From CAZWVA01 sp964636885 (lineage in GTDB: Bacteria; Desulfobacterota_D; UBA1144; Nemesobacterales; CSP1-2): a stretch of 37,630 bases of DNA. Numbering within the stretch: the first letter of the stretch is position 1; each line of letters opens with the position of its first letter. The notes beneath the pieces were generated by a model that did no database searches, was not told where the DNA came from, and saw nothing but the letters and a program-made list of their open reading frames with translations. The DNA lies in the NCBI GenBank assembly GCA_964636885.1, contig CAZWVA010000021.1, forward strand, positions 1 to 37,630, written 5' to 3'. Both the position numbers and the translations under genes were made by a program. Shown in pieces: positions 14,668 through 21,968 of this stretch.

Positions 14668-15024
14668 TTGAAAAGAGTAAAGATCACCGTACTAAACAAC
14701 GATTTCCTCATTAGAACAGATGCAGATGAAGAGTACGTAAAGGAAATAGCACACTACCTCGAAGATAAGATAAAAGAGGCCTCTCCACAACCCGGCAGTA
14801 TGGTAGTGCCCCGTCCTTTTCTTCTTGCAACGCTTAGGATCACGGATGACTATTTCAGATTAAAAAGAGAATTTGAGGAGTTTAAGAATCGTGCCGAGGA
14901 AAGATCAAGGAATCTGGTTGAGTTATTGGATGTTGCCCTTAAACAAAACACGACCTTTGATTCCGAAAGTGAAAAAGAGAGAGAGGAAAGCAGAAAAGAA
15001 CAACAGGAGGAGCTTTTTAAATAG
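14668..15024 (+). CDS. zapA: Cell division protein ZapA
   Basis: The 118-residue product shows the ZapA pattern: VKITVLNNDFLIRTDADEEY (~3-22), VKEIAHYLEDKIKEA (~23-37), then a long C-terminal coiled coil with acidic/basic repeats (~65-118). ZapA cross-links FtsZ filaments at the division ring. The start is TTG at 14668, with GAGG six bases upstream inside the end of the coiled-coil gene. The next gene, 5-formyltetrahydrofolate cyclo-ligase, begins 43 bp later; zapA next to this ligase is a widespread arrangement, often with 6S RNA between them, but the 43-bp gap here is too short for 6S RNA. Confidence 0.9.
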   Translation: MKRVKITVLNNDFLIRTDADEEYVKEIAHYLEDKIKEASPQPGSMVVPRPFLLATLRITDDYFRLKREFEEFKNRAEERSRNLVELLDVALKQNTTFDSESEKEREESRKEQQEELFK

Positions 15025-15067
15025 TGTCGGTTTTGAGGAACCCATTTCTGGTCTCTCCACTTTTGGA

Positions 15068-15652
15068 GTGAAAGATTCCACCACTTTTGAAGAAAAGGCA
15101 GGGCTCCGTCGTGGATTAATCAGGAGAAGGCTCTGCCTCCCTTCTGAGGAAGTAGATAAAAACAGCCAAAGGATCTCAGAGATTATAACTCGGCTTAAGG
15201 TTTTTAAAAAAGCCAAGAGGATCGCCCTCTACTCTCCCATAAGGAACGAGGTAAGGACAGAACCGATATTTAAAAGGGCAGTGGAATATGGGAAAAGGAT
15301 TTACTTCCCCCGTATAGAGGGTAGCATCCTCGAATTTCACGGTGTAGATGACTTGGGAGAACTAAAGCCCGGAAGATTTGGAATCCCTGAGCCAAGGCTG
15401 GATTCCGAAAAGATCCGGACTGAAGACCTCGATATTGTGGTCGTTCCGGGAGTCGCATTCGACCGCTTGGGTAGGAGGCTCGGCTACGGAAAGGGCTACT
15501 ACGATCGTACCCTTAAAGGGATCGATAGGGAAAGGCTAATAGGACTAGCCTATGGGTTTCAGGTCCTAGATCGGATTCCGGTGGAGGCAGGAGATATAGG
15601 GTTAGGCTTATTGATTGCAGAGTCGGGTATAATCTTTGCAGAAGGAGGATAG
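15068..15652 (+). CDS. 5-formyltetrahydrofolate cyclo-ligase
   Basis: The C-terminal motif PGVAFDRLGRRLGYGKGYYD is the family signature and binds ATP and folate. The enzyme converts 5-formyl-THF to 5,10-methenyl-THF using ATP, clearing a folate by-product that inhibits other enzymes. I place the start at GTG 15068, which gives a 194-residue product with the usual LRRGLIRRRLCLPSEEV N-terminal helix; the reading frame stays open further upstream, overlapping zapA, but has no other plausible start or matching sequence there. A PRIEGSILEFHGVDDL segment precedes the signature, as in E. coli YgfA. Its stop overlaps the GGAGG site of the RNase Y gene, 2 bp ahead of that ATG. Confidence 0.9.
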   Translation: MKDSTTFEEKAGLRRGLIRRRLCLPSEEVDKNSQRISEIITRLKVFKKAKRIALYSPIRNEVRTEPIFKRAVEYGKRIYFPRIEGSILEFHGVDDLGELKPGRFGIPEPRLDSEKIRTEDLDIVVVPGVAFDRLGRRLGYGKGYYDRTLKGIDRERLIGLAYGFQVLDRIPVEAGDIGLGLLIAESGIIFAEGG

Positions 15653-15654
15653 CT

Positions 15655-17214
15655 ATGATGACTATCTGGTTCACGGTGGCTACTGTTCTGGCTTTTATCC
15701 TTGGGGTTGCTGGACATTACCTCTATAGGATGATGGTTGAGAAGAGAAATCTAGAGATTAAGAAAAGCGAGGCGGAGCTCGTCATCGAGATGGCCAAAAA
15801 GGAGGCCGAAAAAATAAGGGTAGAAGGGGAACTCAAGGCAAAGGAGATCGTTGAGAGAACAAAGGCCGAGATAGAGCGCGAAATGCGTGAGAGGCAGAAG
15901 GATTTTTCCAGGATTGAGAAAAGACTCCAGAGCCGTGAGGAGCAACTCGACAAAAAGTACGAGTCTATAGAGAGAAGGGAATCCGAGCTATCGAGAAGGG
16001 AACGGGAGATCTCTATAAAGGAAAAGGCCCTGGATGAAAAGCAGGCGGAGCTCGACTCTATCGTCGAGGATGCAAAGAGGAAAATCGAGCAGATCGCCGG
16101 TATGTCCCAGGAGGCCGCCAAGAGGGAACTCATAAGCATCATCGAAAACGAGGCCAGACACGAGGCCGCAAAAAGGCTAAAACAGATAGAGGACGAGCTC
16201 CACGAGAACGCCGAGAGAAAGGCAAAGGACATAATCGCCCTTGCTATTCAGAGATACGCCGGTCAGTACACGAGTGAGAAAACGATCTCCGTTGTTAGTC
16301 TTCCGAGCGATGATATGAAGGGAAGGATAATAGGGCGCGAGGGAAGGAACATCCGTTCAATAGAGGCCAGGACGGGTGTTGATATTATAATAGACGATAC
16401 CCCTGAGACGGTGGTCGTCTCATCTCTAAATCCTATAAGAAGGGAGATAGCAAGAATCACGCTAGAGAGGTTGATCGCCGACGGCAGGATCCATCCGGCA
16501 AGGATCGAGGAGATCGTATCCGAGGTTGAACAGGAGATCGATAAGGAGATTCAAAAGGCCGGTGAAGAGGCCGTATTTGATATCGGTGCGCACAACATGC
16601 ATCCAGAGCTCGTAAAGCTGGTGGGAAAACTGAAATACAGAACCAGTTTCTCACAGAACATACTCAGCCATTCGCTTGAAGTGGCCTTTATCTGCGGTAT
16701 CCTGGCGGCCGAGATCGGATACGATTCAAAGCTGGCCAGAAGAGCGGGGCTCCTTCACGATATTGGGAAGGCCCTTGACCATGAGGTCGAAGGCTCCCAC
16801 GTGGAGATAGGCGCGGATGTCGTAAGAAAATACGGTGAACCTCCAGAGGTCGTGGAGGCCATAGCCAAGTACCATGACCCTCAACCCCAGTCCCTCCTGG
16901 CCATACTCGTTCAGGCGGCTGACGCCATATCGGCGGCAAGACCGGGAGCGAGGAGGGAGACCTACGAGACCTACGTAAAGAGGATAGAGGATATTGAAAG
17001 GATAGCGGGCTCCTTCCGTGGGGTTGAAAAATGCTATGCGATTCAGGCAGGCAGGGAGGTCAGGGTTATAGTAGAAAGCACGAAGGTAAACGACGAGGAG
17101 GCCGCCCTGTTATCGAATGAGATCGCAAAGAAGATAGAGCGTGAGGTCGTCTACCCAGGACAGATAAAGATCACGGTCATAAGGGAAGTGAGGGCCACGG
17201 CTCATGCTATGTAG
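15655..17214 (+). CDS. rny: Ribonuclease Y
   Basis: A 519-residue membrane-anchored endoribonuclease with the standard four-part build: an N-terminal membrane helix (IWFTVATVLAFILGVAGHYL, ~3-22), a long charged coiled coil (~28-205), a KH RNA-binding domain (IGREGRNIRSIEARTGVDI, ~224-242) and an HD domain (RAGLLHDIGKALDHEVEGSH, ~364-383). RNase Y starts mRNA decay by cutting 5'-monophosphorylated RNA at the membrane. Length is that of B. subtilis RNase Y. GGAGG lies just before the tandem ATGATG start. The last residues of the upstream cyclo-ligase overlap the ribosome site, so translation is probably coupled. A 6-bp GCCCTT/AAGGGC hairpin (17218-17234) directly follows the stop codon. Confidence 0.97.
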   Translation: MMTIWFTVATVLAFILGVAGHYLYRMMVEKRNLEIKKSEAELVIEMAKKEAEKIRVEGELKAKEIVERTKAEIEREMRERQKDFSRIEKRLQSREEQLDKKYESIERRESELSRREREISIKEKALDEKQAELDSIVEDAKRKIEQIAGMSQEAAKRELISIIENEARHEAAKRLKQIEDELHENAERKAKDIIALAIQRYAGQYTSEKTISVVSLPSDDMKGRIIGREGRNIRSIEARTGVDIIIDDTPETVVVSSLNPIRREIARITLERLIADGRIHPARIEEIVSEVEQEIDKEIQKAGEEAVFDIGAHNMHPELVKLVGKLKYRTSFSQNILSHSLEVAFICGILAAEIGYDSKLARRAGLLHDIGKALDHEVEGSHVEIGADVVRKYGEPPEVVEAIAKYHDPQPQSLLAILVQAADAISAARPGARRETYETYVKRIEDIERIAGSFRGVEKCYAIQAGREVRVIVESTKVNDEEAALLSNEIAKKIEREVVYPGQIKITVIREVRATAHAM

Positions 17215-17308
17215 TATGCCCTTATGAGAAGGGCCCTATTCCAAACCGTACTTAAGGGAAAAGCAGGGGTATCGGTCGGGCACCGTCTGTGAGTCCAATA
17301 TCCCACTC

Positions 17309-18175
17309 ATGCGGTTTGTTAGAATCCTTAGAATGCGAAGGCTAAAGACCTATGGCAGCTTTGTTAGGGTTGAGCATACCCTTTTTTCCTTTCCCCTTAT
17401 ACTCTCCGGCTCTTTCCTTGCGGCAAGGGGCATTCCACCCATTAAGCTACTCATACTCATACTCCTTGCGGGGTTCGGTGCAAGGACAGCCGCCCTTGGA
17501 CTAAACAGGATAATAGACAGGGAGATCGATAGGAGGAATCCGAGAACAAGGGTGAGGGAGCTCCCATCAGGAAGGATAGGTCTTGGAGAGGCACTCACAA
17601 TAGTCGGAGTGGGCGTTTTACTATATTTCGCCTCGGCTTACCTGATCTGCAACCTCGTTCTCTATCTCTCCCCGATTCCCCTTTTCGTTTTTACCCTCTA
17701 CCCTTATATGAAGAGATTTACATACCTCTGCCATTTCGGAGTGGGGCTTGGACTCGCCCTTGCTCCACTCGGGGGATGGGTTGCGGTTAGTTGCTCCCTT
17801 AACGATATTCTTCCACCCCTTCTCCTCTCTCTTTTTACCCTGTTCTGGGTCTCGGGTTTCGATATTATCTACGCAACCCTCGATGAGGAGTTCGATAGAG
17901 AGGGCGGTCTATTTTCCCTTGTATCCAGGTTTGGAAGGAGTAGGGCGCTCTTTATCTCGGCTCTCCTTCATATATTCGCGTTTCTTGCGCTTTCGGTGCT
18001 TTGTTTTTACGAGTTTAGATCCCCTTATGCCGCCTCGTTTTTACTCATCATAGGGTTTCTCCTCTACCTCGAGCACAAGAAGTCCCATGACGTAGACCTT
18101 GCCTTCTTTAGGATAAACGCCATCCTTGGGTTCTTCGTTTTCTTTTTCGTCCTCTCTGGGATATACTTAACCTGA
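17309..18175 (+). CDS. UbiA-type prenyltransferase, probable menaquinone enzyme (MqnP-like)
   Basis: A 288-residue polytopic membrane protein with both UbiA aspartate motifs: NRIIDREIDRRNPRT (N-x3-D-x3-D, ~66-80) and YATLDEEFDRE (D-x3-D, ~188-198), which hold the Mg-diphosphate of the polyprenyl donor. The 1-bp spacing to a UbiX gene matches the prenyltransferase-decarboxylase pairs of quinone pathways. With futalosine genes mqnA and mqnD in the same window, prenylation of 1,4-dihydroxy-6-naphthoate (MqnP) is the most likely task; a 4-hydroxybenzoate prenyltransferase role for ubiquinone is less likely because nothing else points to ubiquinone. It is 94 bp downstream of rny. A UbiD partner for decarboxylation is not in the window. 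Confidence 0.85.
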   Translation: MRFVRILRMRRLKTYGSFVRVEHTLFSFPLILSGSFLAARGIPPIKLLILILLAGFGARTAALGLNRIIDREIDRRNPRTRVRELPSGRIGLGEALTIVGVGVLLYFASAYLICNLVLYLSPIPLFVFTLYPYMKRFTYLCHFGVGLGLALAPLGGWVAVSCSLNDILPPLLLSLFTLFWVSGFDIIYATLDEEFDREGGLFSLVSRFGRSRALFISALLHIFAFLALSVLCFYEFRSPYAASFLLIIGFLLYLEHKKSHDVDLAFFRINAILGFFVFFFVLSGIYLT

Positions 18176-18176
18176 T

Positions 18177-18728
18177 ATGAGGACTATAGTGGGAATCACG
18201 GGTGCATCCGGAGTGATTTACGGGGTCGATTTTTTAAGAAGATGCCCCGATGACAAGTTTCTCGTTGTTAGCAAGTGGGGGAAAAGGGTACTCCATGAGG
18301 AGTTGGGGCTTAAGGTTGAGGAACTAAACCACTGGGCTAAAAGGACATTTTCAGACTCCGACCTTGCTGCCCCATTCTCGTCAGGGAGCAATCCCTTTGA
18401 TTCCCTGGTGATAATCCCCTGCTCCGTTTCAACCCTGGGAAAAATCGCTTCGGGGATCTCGGATACGCTCATAACGAGGATCGCTCAGGTGGCACTCAAG
18501 GAAAGAAGGAGGCTTGTGATTGCACTAAGGGAAACCCCGCTTAGCTCCATAGCGCTCGAAAACGCCCTTAAGCTCTCAAGAGACGGGGCCATAATAATGC
18601 CTATAAGCCCTCCCCACTACATCGAGATAAAAAGCGTAAGCGATCTCGTAGAGGGGTTTGTGGATAAGGTTCTTAAGGTGATTGGGATTGACAGCGGACG
18701 CGGTTGGAGGTATGAGGAGCTTGAATGA
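18177..18728 (+). CDS. ubiX: Flavin prenyltransferase UbiX
   Basis: A 183-residue flavoprotein of the UbiX/Pad1 family, opening with TIVGITGASGVIYGVDFL (the FMN phosphate loop) and carrying the IIPCSVSTLGKIASGISDTL segment (~94-113) of the active-site wall, then RRLVIALRETPLS (~129-141), whose Arg/Glu bind dimethylallyl phosphate. UbiX makes prenylated FMN, the cofactor of UbiD-type decarboxylases. In futalosine organisms the UbiX/UbiD pair (MqnM/MqnL) decarboxylates the prenylated naphthoate. The ATG at 18177 follows the UbiA stop by one base, so they are co-translated. The 32-base inverted-repeat region after the stop (18738-18769) may end both this transcript and the opposing mgsA one. Confidence 0.93.
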   Translation: MRTIVGITGASGVIYGVDFLRRCPDDKFLVVSKWGKRVLHEELGLKVEELNHWAKRTFSDSDLAAPFSSGSNPFDSLVIIPCSVSTLGKIASGISDTLITRIAQVALKERRRLVIALRETPLSSIALENALKLSRDGAIIMPISPPHYIEIKSVSDLVEGFVDKVLKVIGIDSGRGWRYEELE

Positions 18729-18737
18729 TTGCGGTGC

Positions 18738-18769
18738 GTTACCCAAAGACCGAATCGGTTGTGTGTAAC
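18738..18769. terminator. Weak nested hairpin between convergent genes
   Basis: GTTAC (18738-18742) pairs with GTAAC (18765-18769), enclosing ACCG/CGGT (18749-18752 with 18756-18759). It sits between the convergent ubiX and mgsA genes. There is no T-run, so termination would not be of the simple intrinsic type. Confidence 0.25.
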
Positions 18770-18781
18770 CCAAGTAGACTC

Positions 18782-19291
18782 CTAGGACTCGCCTTCAAAT
18801 GTGTCTCTTGTGTCTTGGTCTAAGTCTTTACCAAGATCGATTTTTCGGGTGCGATGTTCTTCATAGTCGGGTACGAGACGGACGTATTCTCCATCCATAA
18901 GGGGAGACGAAATCATGAAGTCGGCCGAGGCTCGATTACAGGCGATCGGTATATTCCATACTACCGCCACCCTTAAGAGGGCCTTGACATCGGGGTCATG
19001 GGGCATCGGTTCGAGTGGATCCCAAAAAAAGATAAGGAAATCGATCTCGTTGTCAACTATCTTAGCGCCGATTTGCTGGTCACCGCCCAATGGCCCACTT
19101 TGAAGCCTGTTGATTCTTAAGCCGAGTTCGCGCTCCAGGATTTCGCCTGTGGTGCCCGTTGCGTATAACTCATGGTACGCCAGGAGGTCGCGGTTGTATC
19201 TAGCCCACTCCACCAGGTCCCTTTTCTTGTTATCGTGGGCAACAAGACCTATCTTCTTATCGCGTTTCATGACGATCTTTTTGTAACTCAT
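18782..19291 (-). CDS. mgsA: Methylglyoxal synthase
   Basis: A 169-residue protein with the family's landmark strings: IGLVAHDNKKRDLVEWA (~14-30), LYATGTTGEIL (~42-52), SGPLGGDQQIGAKI (~65-78), which contains the catalytic Asp, and FFWDPLEPMPHDPDV (~88-102), holding phosphate and proton-transfer residues. It converts dihydroxyacetone phosphate to methylglyoxal plus phosphate, a bypass used when sugar phosphates pile up. At 169 residues it is slightly longer than the ~150 of E. coli, the excess being an acidic C-terminal tail. A GGGAAG ribosome site precedes the ATG. It is alone on the minus strand between ubiX (convergent) and a CBS gene, so it probably has its own promoter. Confidence 0.95.
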   Translation of the reverse strand: MSYKKIVMKRDKKIGLVAHDNKKRDLVEWARYNRDLLAYHELYATGTTGEILERELGLRINRLQSGPLGGDQQIGAKIVDNEIDFLIFFWDPLEPMPHDPDVKALLRVAVVWNIPIACNRASADFMISSPLMDGEYVRLVPDYEEHRTRKIDLGKDLDQDTRDTFEGES

Positions 19292-19385
19292 GCTTCTTCC
19301 CTCGCCTTTTCTCTAGTCCGAAAGATACAATCGGTGTGACGTCTCCTTTAATGCCACCAACTACGGAAAAAGAAGAACCCCCTTT

Positions 19386-19844
19386 CTACTCTTGATTCCT
19401 ATCTCGTACCATGAGATTCAGGAGGTCGTGTTGTGACACTATTCCCACCGGCTTCCCGTCGCGGACGACGGGAATACGGTTTATATCGTAGTCGAGTAAC
19501 CTTCTAACCACCTCCTCAATCGGATCGTCCTCGGTTACCGTGATCACGGGACTCGTCATGATTTCCTTTGCGGTCATCGTACGGGCTACCCTATAGATCT
19601 CTTCAATACCCTCCTTAGGCATCCACCTGCCGAATAACTGTGGGGCACTAAGGGTTGAGAAGGGAACCCCGTGTTCCTTTGCCGTGAAGTCGGACTCCGT
19701 TACGATTCCAACGAGTTTACCACCCTCATCTACTACCGGTACACATCCGATACGGTTATCCAGCATTATCCGTGCTATTTCCTCCAATGTGGTGTCTTCT
19801 CCGACGACAATTACAGGCCGAACCATGATTTCCTTTACCTTCAT
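19386..19844 (-). CDS. Tandem CBS-domain protein
   Basis: A 152-residue Bateman-module protein. CBS1 spans about residues 1-57 (VKEIMVRPVIVVGEDTTLEE, VGIVTESDFTAKE) and CBS2 about 90-148 (AKEIMTSPVITVTEDDPIEE, VGIVSQHDLLNL). The ~30-residue insert between them (VPFSTLSAPQLFGRWMPKEG) is typical of a widespread stand-alone group found in many anaerobes. Such proteins bind adenosine nucleotides and act on unknown partners. A GGAGGAGAGGG ribosome site precedes the ATG at 19844. It is distinct from the 133-residue CBS protein at 6658-7059. Neighbours (mgsA, DUF1232) give no functional hint. Confidence 0.9.
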   Translation of the reverse strand: MKVKEIMVRPVIVVGEDTTLEEIARIMLDNRIGCVPVVDEGGKLVGIVTESDFTAKEHGVPFSTLSAPQLFGRWMPKEGIEEIYRVARTMTAKEIMTSPVITVTEDDPIEEVVRRLLDYDINRIPVVRDGKPVGIVSQHDLLNLMVRDRNQE

Positions 19845-19902
19845 TTCCCTCTCCTCCTTCGGATTTAACCACTAAGACACGTTTTCAAACTCCGCAGTTC
19901 CC

Positions 19903-20211
19903 TTATATATAATCGATTCCAAATGCCCGCCTTCTGTGTTCTTCATATACGTCCTTTGGAATCATACGAATCGCCAACCATAAGAATAGAGGAACGATGA
20001 GGGCATCATCCAGATGCCCCAAAACCGGTATAAAATCGGGGATAATGTCAAACGGCAAAAGGGTGTATCCAATCGCAATCCAGAGCAACCATCTAGAGAC
20101 CCTGGGAACCCTGGGATCACCGTATAACCCGCGATAGAGCCTTATGTTTCCTTCGATCGTCCTATTAAGCATATAGATGTTTCTAATCCAAGAATTATCA
20201 AACAATACCAA
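19903..20211 (-). CDS. DUF1232 (YkvA-type) membrane protein
   Basis: A 102-residue protein with the defining DUF1232 motif: WIAIGYTLLPFDIIPDFIPV (~47-66) followed by LGHLDDALIVPLFLWLAIRM (~67-86). It contains two hydrophobic stretches with the polar D-x-IPD-xIP turn between them, and its function is unknown in all family members I know. The first part (GNIRLYRGLYGDPRVPRVSR) probably lies along the membrane. An alternative start is the second Met (MLNRTIEG). It is transcribed divergently from the TonB gene (123-bp gap) and ends 58 bp upstream of the CBS gene start on the same strand, so the two could share a transcript. Confidence 0.88.
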   Translation of the reverse strand: MVLFDNSWIRNIYMLNRTIEGNIRLYRGLYGDPRVPRVSRWLLWIAIGYTLLPFDIIPDFIPVLGHLDDALIVPLFLWLAIRMIPKDVYEEHRRRAFGIDYI

Positions 20212-20334
20212 CCGTTTTTCAAGCGGCCCCGTCTAAAAACCAATGGCCTATAGCGCGGAGACCCCTTGGCTATGGAAGAAGGTAAAAAACGGCTAAAATA
20301 TAACACGAATACCAAAGCTGGAGATAACCCGGCC

Positions 20335-21072
20335 ATGAATCGCGTTCGCCTAAGGAGGTTCATACTCGTATCTTCATTCCTCCATGCCCTGTTTTTTCCT
20401 ATAGTGTCTTCCCTATTCCACAACCTCGAAAATGAAGAAAGGGTCACTATACCAAGACCGATTGAGGTTGGATTCCTAGGCGGGTACAGTGGCTCCAGAG
20501 GAGGGGATTCCCCACATACAATTTTAAAGAGGGAAACGGAGCAGAAGAGAGAAGCGACAAAGCCCGTCAGCCGTAAGATCGACCCGTTAAAGAGAAACGT
20601 CGTAAAAACCGTTACTAAAAAACGGGAAGAACCAATTAAAACCACCCATACGGTGATTCAAAAAAGGGATATCAATCCGAGTGAGACCGAACCGGATGTT
20701 CAGATAACGGCGTCTCAGGATACAGGACCGGTCAGTGCCTGGCGTTACGGAACGGGAGAAGGCATCGGTAATGGAGGGACTATGCAGGGTACACAGATCG
20801 CATATCCCGATTATAGAATAAACCCAAAACCCCGCTACCCGATGATCGCCAGGAGGAAGGGATACGAAGGGGTGGTACTCCTAAGGGTATGGGTACTCGA
20901 TAACGGAAGGGTTGGAAGGGTTGAATTGGAGAGGTCGTCGAGCCATAAGGTTTTAGACGATTCGGCACTCGATGCGGTGAAGGATTGGATCTTTATTCCG
21001 GGTAAAAAGGACGGGGTCCCCATTTCAAGTTGGGTAACGGTTCCCATTAAGTTCCAACTGAGTAGCGGATGA
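20335..21072 (+). CDS. TonB-family energy transducer
   Basis: I place the start at ATG 20335 (245 residues), because the membrane anchor RRFILVSSFLHALFFPIVSS (7-26) then sits at the N-terminus and keeps the S-x3-H pair (Ser13, His17) that TonB uses with ExbB-ExbD. A longer frame opens at 20266 but would put 23 polar residues ahead of the anchor. A basic linker (~55-110) spans the periplasm. The C-terminal TonB domain (~160-243) shows PKPRYPMIARRKGYEGVVLL and the RSSSHKVLDDSALDAVKDWI helix. TonB passes proton-motive energy to outer-membrane receptors. No ExbB, ExbD or receptor genes are in the window, so this is an orphan or accessory TonB. It shows that the cell has an outer membrane. Confidence 0.88.
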   Translation: MNRVRLRRFILVSSFLHALFFPIVSSLFHNLENEERVTIPRPIEVGFLGGYSGSRGGDSPHTILKRETEQKREATKPVSRKIDPLKRNVVKTVTKKREEPIKTTHTVIQKRDINPSETEPDVQITASQDTGPVSAWRYGTGEGIGNGGTMQGTQIAYPDYRINPKPRYPMIARRKGYEGVVLLRVWVLDNGRVGRVELERSSSHKVLDDSALDAVKDWIFIPGKKDGVPISSWVTVPIKFQLSSG

Positions 21073-21088
21073 TTGAGCACATCCCGTC

Positions 21089-21463
21089 TCAAGGAACGAC
21101 CCTAATTACGCCCCGCATGAAGTTATGACGTCTACAGAAGTAGGGATACTCCCCAACCCTGGAGAATGTAAATGAGAAGGTCTCTCCCTTCGTCAAGAAA
21201 CCGGAATCGAAGGCCTCACCGGGTTTATCAGGCGTCCCGTTTGTTATGCTGTGCTCGATTGGATCACCGTTTGTCCAGACCACGGTGGTTCCAAGAGGCA
21301 CATCTAGTGTTCCGGGCTTAAAGGTAAAGAGCTTGATATCCACTCTTACCACGGTTTTATTTGAAGGGTCTGAACCTGTGACGGTCTTCAGACCCAAATA
21401 GGAAACCATTCCTAAACCGAAAAACAAGATTAGGAAAAAGCGTAAACCAACTGGAATTCCCAT
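21089..21463 (-). CDS. Cupredoxin (exported type 1 copper protein)
   Basis: The 124-residue protein starts with a membrane anchor or signal segment (LRFFLILFFGLGMVSYLGL, ~7-25) followed by a ~90-residue cupredoxin domain. Type 1 copper ligands are all present: His71 (in DPIEHSITNG), then Cys110, His113 and Met116 in YFCRRHNFMRG. VVWTNGDPIEHS and GEYPYFC are standard plastocyanin-like strands. It would carry electrons or hold copper on the outer side of the cytoplasmic membrane. There is no classical lipobox cysteine. The stop is 16 bp from the TonB stop (convergent). Directly upstream, on the same strand and 6 bp away, lies a broken gene that was probably its operon partner. Confidence 0.9.
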   Translation of the reverse strand: MGIPVGLRFFLILFFGLGMVSYLGLKTVTGSDPSNKTVVRVDIKLFTFKPGTLDVPLGTTVVWTNGDPIEHSITNGTPDKPGEAFDSGFLTKGETFSFTFSRVGEYPYFCRRHNFMRGVIRVVP

Positions 21464-21469
21464 TAGAAA

Positions 21470-21840
21470 TCAATTCGCAAAGCGTTCGGGAAACTGCTTT
21501 ACCATGGTCTCGGCCAGAGGATCGGAGATCATCTGCATATGGCCTACCGCCTTTCAGAGCTCCGTGTATGCCCTGGCTTCGTCCCCTTCTGCCTGGGCAT
21601 CTATAACGGCCTTAAGGGTAAGGACATGTGTCTTTACCAGATCGGCCACGGTATCCATGGGAAGCGCAGGGCTTAGAGAGTTTAAGAAGGCACCAAACTC
21701 CTTAGTATATGCGATGAGGTCCTCAACCGCCTTATCCTGCTTGGCCTTGTCCTTTGTTACGACTCCGGTTGTATAGTCAACGACAAACCCTATGTGCTTC
21801 CGCCATAGTGGGAGAAAGACCTTGCACCCTCCTTGAATCC
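21470..21840 (-). pseudogene. Broken helical-protein gene upstream of the cupredoxin
   Basis: On the minus strand one frame reads as clear protein from about 21840 down to TGA at 21470-21472, but is interrupted by an in-frame TGA at 21554-21556. Landmarks are LPLWRKHIGFVVDYTTGVVT, KAVEDLIAYTKEFGAFLNSL, DLVKTHVLTLKAVIDAQAEG, then after the stop KAVGHMQMISDPLAETMVKQ-FPERF. The 27 codons after the stop stay in frame, and no start codon with a ribosome site is found at the 5' side, so it looks both 5'-truncated and nonsense-mutated. The pattern L-W-x-x-H ... H-M-x-M-(I/A)-x-(D)-x-L-x-x-x-(I/M)-V-K-Q-F-P resembles helical proteins that I recall next to copper-protein genes; the family name is not certain. 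A single sequencing error could explain the stop but not the missing 5' end. Confidence 0.7.
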
Positions 21841-21968
21841 TTCTGTTTTTTATTCTATATATACGGTTGACCTAACGTATTTGGATTAAGAATGGGGCGG
21901 GCCGAATATACAGCTCCCTACTTTTTCCCTTTAAATGGTGTAAATTTAGGGAAAGAGGTCGAATCCGA

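Noticed and set aside
15025..15067. 6S RNA between zapA and the 5-formyl-THF cyclo-ligase gene
   Set aside because: The gene order is the usual 6S RNA site, but only 43 bases separate the genes, far too short for the ~180-base RNA.
14873..15067. Upstream extension of the cyclo-ligase frame overlapping zapA
   Set aside because: The added sequence is out-of-frame zapA and matches nothing; GTG 15068 gives the normal family length.
15723..16232. 169-codon open frame on the minus strand inside RNase Y
   Set aside because: It is Ser/Leu/Phe-rich, the mirror of the charged coiled coil on the other strand, and has no ribosome site.
20266..20334. Earlier ATG for the TonB gene
   Set aside because: It would place 23 polar residues before the membrane anchor; the ATG at 20335 gives the normal TonB start.
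20142..20645. 167-codon minus-strand frame over the TonB start
   Set aside because: It is antisense to TonB and overlaps the DUF1232 gene; composition is not protein-like.
21554..21556. TGA as selenocysteine codon
   Set aside because: No SECIS-like hairpin was recognised directly after it, and the truncated 5' end already indicates a pseudogene.
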